Of a stretch of 9,447 bases of DNA, positions 6,424 to 9,447 are shown in pieces (position 1 is the stretch's first letter; each line of letters starts with the position of its first letter). Location: assembly GCA_020847555.1 (NCBI GenBank), contig JADLBT010000078.1:1-9447 (forward strand), in the 5' to 3' direction. Origin of the DNA: Gemmataceae bacterium (GTDB taxonomy: Bacteria; Planctomycetota; Planctomycetia; Gemmatales; Gemmataceae). The notes below the pieces were generated by a model. It did not search any database, was not told the origin of the DNA, and was given only the letters and a program-made list of their open reading frames with translations. The position numbers were made by a program, and so were the translations under genes.

Positions 6424-6456
6424 AACCTTCGATCTCCGTGCAGGGCACGATTTTCC

Positions 6457-6485
6457 TTGTGACTCGCCCGCTCCGCAGATAAGAT
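6457..6485 (+). promoter_or_regulatory. Candidate promoter of the zinc-ribbon/toroid gene
   Basis: TTGTGA (6457-6462) and TAAGAT (6480-6485) are separated by exactly 17 bases, each matching consensus at 4 of 6 positions. They lie 55 bases before the ATG at 6540, in the only AT-richer patch of this gap. Confidence 0.35.
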
Positions 6486-6539
6486 CGTAACATACTCCAG
6501 GATGCTCCTCGGCCCTCCCGCGAGTGAAGGGAGCTGCTC

Positions 6540-8243
6540 ATGCCCGAATTCAAGGTCGCCTGCCCGCAGTGCCAGGCACCCCTCCGCTCCAGCAAGCCGA
6601 TTCCGGCCGGCCTGAAGGTCAAATGCCCCCGCTGTGGGCTGCAGTTCAACACGCCGCACACCAACGGCGCCGGCGGGGCGCACCCCGCGCCCCCGGTCCC
6701 CGCCGGCGCAATCCTGGCCGGGGTTCCGCTGGCCGGTTTGGCCGTGCCACCCGGCACCGCCGCCCGTCCAGGCGCTATTGCCGCCGGTGTGCCGGGCGTG
6801 GCGCCGGCCATCCCGGTCGGCGGTCCTGGCGGCGTCCACCCCGGACAGCCCCTGACGGCGGGGCCGGCGAACCGGGGGAAAGCGCTCGCGATTATCCTCG
6901 GCGGGTCGGCCGCCCTTCTGCTGGTCGTCGTCGTGGTCGTGGTGCTGGTCTGCTTCTCCGGAGGGGGGCCGACCGAGCCGATAGCCTCGGAGCCCGCCGC
7001 ACCGAACCCGAACCCCGGGTGGAACCTGCCGCCGCAGCCGCCGGGGAAGAAAGGCCCCCCGCCCGCGCTGATCGTCCTGCCGAAGGAGGAGCAGGAGAGG
7101 GTTGATGCCGTGGTCAAGAAAGGGGTCGATTTCCTGCGCGAACGCCAGAACCCGGCCAACGGCACCTGGGGGGGTGGGCCGCCCCTCGGCGTTACCTGCC
7201 TGGCTGCCTTGACCCTGGTGGAGACCGGCGCCGCGCCCGCCGACCCGGCGGTCCAGAAGGCCGCCAAGTACGTGCGTGCCACCGCGGAAAACCACAACAC
7301 CGGCGGCCACGACGTCTACGAGATCTCGCTGGCGATCCTGTTCCTCGACAAACTGAACGACAAGGCGGACAGCCAGCTAATCCGGAACCTCACCCTCCGG
7401 CTGGTGGCCGCCCAGACTCCACAGGGCGGCTGGCACTACGGGGCGCCGCCGCTGCGGAAGGAAGTGAGCGACCAGCTTTACCACCTGCTCAAGGATCTTT
7501 ACAAGCTGACGCCGGAGGAGATCCTCCGCGACCAGGAGCGGATGAGAGCAATGCCCCCGCAGCTGCGCAACCTCGCCGTCCTGCGGCCGGAGGCGAACCA
7601 GCCCCAGGGCGACGGGTTCTGGCGGAACGGCGGCGACAACTCCAACACCCAGTTCGCCATCCTCGCCCTGCTCGCCGCCCGCCGGCACGACATCCCGCTC
7701 AACAAGACCCTCTCGCTGATCGTCAAACGGTTCCGCGGCTCGCAGAACTTCGATGGCAGCTGGAACTACTCCGGTAACGCCAACGTCCTGCAAGTTCCGA
7801 GCATGACGTGCGCCGGCCTGCTCGGCCTGGCGGTCGGATTCGACGTCGATGACAAGGTCCATCGCGGCAAACCGACGGACGACGAGCAGGTCAAAAAGGC
7901 TCTCAAGCACGTCTCCAACTTCATCGGCGACCCGAACGATCCGAATCTCCAGATGCAGATCCTGTACTACATGTGGTCGGTCGAGCGGGTCGGGGTGCTG
8001 TACCAGCTCAAGGACATCGAGGGCAAGCAGTGGTATCAGTGGGGGGTGAAGGTGCTGGGCAAGCACCAGCACCCGAACGGGAGCTGGCAGAGCGGTGGGC
8101 CGGGCGCGACGGACATCGTGGACACCTGCTTCGCCCTTCTGTTCCTGCAGCGCGCCAACCTCGCGCAGGATCTCACCGACAAGCTGATGGAACTGAACAA
8201 CCTGCCGGCCGCCGGCGGCCGGCCCCCAGGGCTGAAGAACTAG
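6540..8243 (+). CDS. Zinc-ribbon, membrane-anchored protein with a prenyltransferase/squalene-cyclase-like toroid domain
   Basis: A 567-residue protein with three parts. Residues 8-32 form a zinc ribbon (CPQC at 8-11, CPRC at 29-32) of the kind found at the N-terminus of many planctomycete membrane proteins. A Pro/Gly/Ala-rich low-complexity linker (40-110) leads to one transmembrane helix (114-138, with a run of seven Val) and a second Pro-rich linker (141-178). The rest, about 183-550, is helical with four QW-type motifs: RQNPANGTWGG (202-212), AQTPQGGWHY (291-300), SQNFDGSWNY (401-410) and KHQHPNGSWQSGG (508-520). This marks the alpha/alpha-toroid fold of squalene cyclases and protein prenyltransferases. 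A cytoplasmic ribbon and an exported toroid are likely. No cyclase activity can be claimed: a DVDD (435-438) is present but out of context. The ribosome site AAGGGAG (6527-6533) supports the start. The TAG stop is shared with the edge of the IS630 element. Confidence 0.85.
   Translation: MPEFKVACPQCQAPLRSSKPIPAGLKVKCPRCGLQFNTPHTNGAGGAHPAPPVPAGAILAGVPLAGLAVPPGTAARPGAIAAGVPGVAPAIPVGGPGGVHPGQPLTAGPANRGKALAIILGGSAALLLVVVVVVVLVCFSGGGPTEPIASEPAAPNPNPGWNLPPQPPGKKGPPPALIVLPKEEQERVDAVVKKGVDFLRERQNPANGTWGGGPPLGVTCLAALTLVETGAAPADPAVQKAAKYVRATAENHNTGGHDVYEISLAILFLDKLNDKADSQLIRNLTLRLVAAQTPQGGWHYGAPPLRKEVSDQLYHLLKDLYKLTPEEILRDQERMRAMPPQLRNLAVLRPEANQPQGDGFWRNGGDNSNTQFAILALLAARRHDIPLNKTLSLIVKRFRGSQNFDGSWNYSGNANVLQVPSMTCAGLLGLAVGFDVDDKVHRGKPTDDEQVKKALKHVSNFIGDPNDPNLQMQILYYMWSVERVGVLYQLKDIEGKQWYQWGVKVLGKHQHPNGSWQSGGPGATDIVDTCFALLFLQRANLAQDLTDKLMELNNLPAAGGRPPGLKN
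8241..8242. other. TA target-site duplication, left copy
   Basis: TA immediately before the IS630 left end, and also the first two bases of the upstream gene's TAG stop. The matching copy is at 9442-9443. Confidence 0.8.
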
Positions 8244-8271
8244 TGCATGATCAAGCGACCTTTTTCCTAAT
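8243..8271 (+). repeat. IS630 terminal inverted repeat, left
   Basis: It starts GTGCA and shares the inner block TTTCCT with the right end. The match is 19 of 29 over the whole repeat. The transposase stop codon (8251-8253) falls within it. Confidence 0.8.
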
Positions 8272-9387
8272 CTTGCGTGGACGCTCAGTTTCGATTTTCT
8301 GTACCAGAGGTTCGAGTTGCTCGCACCGATAATGCTCACAAACCCGTCCCTTGATCTCCTGAGCATTCAGCAGACGTTCGGGCTCCACGATCGCCTTCTT
8401 GCCGTGGACCCACTTCGGCTCGATCGCATTCAGCCACGGACTCTTGATCGGCAAGTAGCAGGCCAGGATGCGCACCCCTCCTTCCTGCTTCACCCGGCGA
8501 TTGTGAGCCTTCATCCAGTCACGCACACGTCGGCTGACGTGCCAGGGGGCATTGTCCCAGACCAGCAACAAGGCCTTCTTCCCCTCCTGAGCCAGCCGCG
8601 TGCAGACCCAGGCCAGATAATCTTCCGTCACCTGGCTGACCGGTCGCCCCTGCACAAAGCGCAACAGCATTTGCCCGCTGTCGTCGCGCAGCAGGCCGTA
8701 GCAGGACAGGGCCTTCGGGTCCGGATCGGTGCGCTCAGCGGTCTGCTCGACCAGACGCAGGGGTTCGTCCGCGGTCCAGGCGTGCAGCGACGGCTGGGCC
8801 AGGCGACTCCACCACGTTTCGTCCAGGTAGCCCAGCACCCAGTCGGGATGCGTCGCGGCCAGGCGGATCAGGCGGTCGCGGGCTTTTTTTTTTCGCGCGT
8901 ACGCCGGATCGGGACTGGTGATCCAGTGCCTGGCCCGCCGCCAGCGGATCTTCAGGCGTTTCAGGGCGACGCGGATGGCCTCGCCGGTCAGTGTGCGGGG
9001 AGTCCAGCCGCGTTGGTGGCAGACTTCGGCCACCAAGTCGAGCGTCCACAGGCTGGTGGGCTTGCCCAGGCTGCGGGGGCTGTGGTGTAACAGATCTTTG
9101 AGGGCCTCGGTGTGGCTGGCATCCAGGAAAGGCCGGACCGAGTGGGGCCGGGAGGATTTCTCCTGGAGGCAGTCGAGGCCCTCGCGGCCGAAGGCATGAA
9201 TAACGTTGCGGACCGTCCGCGTCGTGCAGCCGAGAGAGAGGGCGATGGCGGCCGGTGATGTGCCGCTGGCGCTGGCCAGCAAGATCTGGCAGCGGCGGGC
9301 GGTGAAAGCGTCGGCGGCGCGGAGGCCCTGTCGCAAGCGCAGGCGTTGTGCGTCGGTCAGAGGGGAAACAAAGATTCGAGGTTTCAT
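8251..9387 (-). CDS. IS630-family DDE transposase
   Basis: A 378-residue transposase that cuts and joins the element ends at TA sites. The N-terminal part has a helix-turn-helix (about 43-65, SPAAIALSLGCTTRTVRNVI) and a second winged-helix segment around 108-150. The catalytic DDE_3 domain shows all three acidic residues: Asp189 in YLDETWW, Asp278 in VWDNAPWH, and Glu323 in SPWLNAIEPKW, 44 residues after the second Asp. The Lys-rich C-terminus ends inside the left terminal repeat. The ATG at 9387 keeps the whole HTH. Its ribosome site is poor (GAGG almost touching the ATG), so expression may be low, as is usual for insertion sequences. The gene is intact, but ten A's in a row (positions 8884-8893 on this strand) encode Lys166-168 and could allow slippage into a -1 frame that ends at 8735. 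Confidence 0.95.
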   Translation of the reverse strand: MKPRIFVSPLTDAQRLRLRQGLRAADAFTARRCQILLASASGTSPAAIALSLGCTTRTVRNVIHAFGREGLDCLQEKSSRPHSVRPFLDASHTEALKDLLHHSPRSLGKPTSLWTLDLVAEVCHQRGWTPRTLTGEAIRVALKRLKIRWRRARHWITSPDPAYARKKKARDRLIRLAATHPDWVLGYLDETWWSRLAQPSLHAWTADEPLRLVEQTAERTDPDPKALSCYGLLRDDSGQMLLRFVQGRPVSQVTEDYLAWVCTRLAQEGKKALLLVWDNAPWHVSRRVRDWMKAHNRRVKQEGGVRILACYLPIKSPWLNAIEPKWVHGKKAIVEPERLLNAQEIKGRVCEHYRCEQLEPLVQKIETERPRKIRKKVA

Positions 9388-9412
9388 ACCTCATTATTCG
9401 CGCCCAGCTGCC

Positions 9413-9441
9413 ATCAGGAAAGACCTTGTTTGCCTTTGCAC
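9413..9441 (-). repeat. IS630 terminal inverted repeat, right
   Basis: The reverse complement begins GTGCAAAGGCAAACAAGG and pairs with the left repeat at 19 of 29 positions. It is followed directly by TA (9442-9443). Confidence 0.8.
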
Positions 9442-9447
9442 TAGGGC
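9442..9447. other. TA duplication, right copy, and first bases of the original downstream sequence
   Basis: TAGGGC after the element. Joining the left flank to this point restores AAC TAG GGC, that is, the uninterrupted stop codon of the upstream gene. Only four bases of the host sequence beyond the duplication are in the window. Confidence 0.7.

Larger units (their letters stand above)
8243..9441. mobile_element. Complete IS630-family insertion sequence (1199 bp)
   Basis: The element is bounded by 29-bp imperfect terminal inverted repeats (8243-8271 and 9413-9441, 19 of 29 matching, outer bases GTGCA identical). It is flanked by TA on both sides (8241-8242, 9442-9443), the target and duplication used by the IS630/Tc1/mariner superfamily. 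It contains one uninterrupted transposase gene on the minus strand, whose stop codon lies inside the left repeat. Length, ends and coding capacity fit a complete, possibly active copy. It sits exactly at the stop codon of the upstream 567-residue protein gene. Passenger genes are absent. Confidence 0.87.

Noticed and set aside
7842..7853. DVDD in the toroid protein as the catalytic DxDD motif of a class II terpene cyclase
   Set aside because: It is not followed by the TA and helix expected at the cyclase active site. It lies in a hydrophilic stretch, so it is probably chance.
8243..8271. Gene disruption of the toroid protein by the IS630 insertion
   Set aside because: Both the occupied and the reconstructed empty site give TAG at the same codon, so the protein is not truncated.
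6165..8366. Long minus-strand frames across the toroid-protein gene
   Set aside because: The plus-strand frame carries zinc-ribbon, TM and QW motifs. The antisense frames carry none.
9388..9420. AATAAT (9393-9398 on the minus strand) as the transposase -10 box
   Set aside because: It lies only 5 bases before the ATG and has no matching -35, so it would place the transcript start inside the gene.
1..9447. CRISPR array, tRNA, rRNA, or defence system
   Set aside because: No regularly spaced repeats, no tRNA-like cloverleaf and no nuclease, helicase or toxin-antitoxin signatures were seen on either strand.

Overview
The window is a very GC-rich, gene-sparse piece of bacterial chromosome that reads like a planctomycete, most likely of the Gemmata/Gemmataceae type. 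This is an inference. It rests on a secreted formylglycine-type sulfatase, a short PEP-CTERM protein, a zinc-ribbon / membrane-helix / QW-repeat toroid protein, several small exported hypotheticals, long GC-rich leaders, and many long shadow reading frames on the opposite strands. No rRNA, tRNA, CRISPR array or recognisable defence system is visible.

Left part (1-3217): the last 57 codons of a protein enter from the left and end at a strong hairpin terminator (210-240). A PEP-CTERM secreted protein (563-1219, +) faces a Pro- and Cys-rich exported protein with an internal 11-residue duplication (1319-2011, -). A 17-bp perfect hairpin between them probably terminates both transcripts. A 458-bp divergent region rich in inverted and direct repeats separates the latter from a small exported DUF4177-like protein (2470-2841, +). 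That gene converges on a YceK/YidQ-like lipoprotein (2876-3217, -).

Middle part (3397-6402): a small helical hypothetical (3397-3735) and ispD of the MEP isoprenoid pathway (3782-4534) form a likely two-gene operon. A long structured inverted repeat lies just after ispD. An exported arylsulfatase (4792-6402) follows, and a partial copy of the same repeat sits right after its stop codon.

Right part (6540-9447): a 567-residue zinc-ribbon/TM/toroid protein is followed by a complete IS630-family element (8243-9441). The element has 29-bp imperfect terminal repeats and a TA duplication. It inserted into the TA of the upstream gene's TAG stop codon. Because the element starts with G, TAG is rebuilt and the protein is unchanged.

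Apart from the probable ispD pair, the genes look like unlinked housekeeping and cell-envelope functions. I did not find a convincing new multi-gene system. The most interesting signals are the stop-codon insertion, the structured intergenic repeats, and the A10 tract in the transposase gene.
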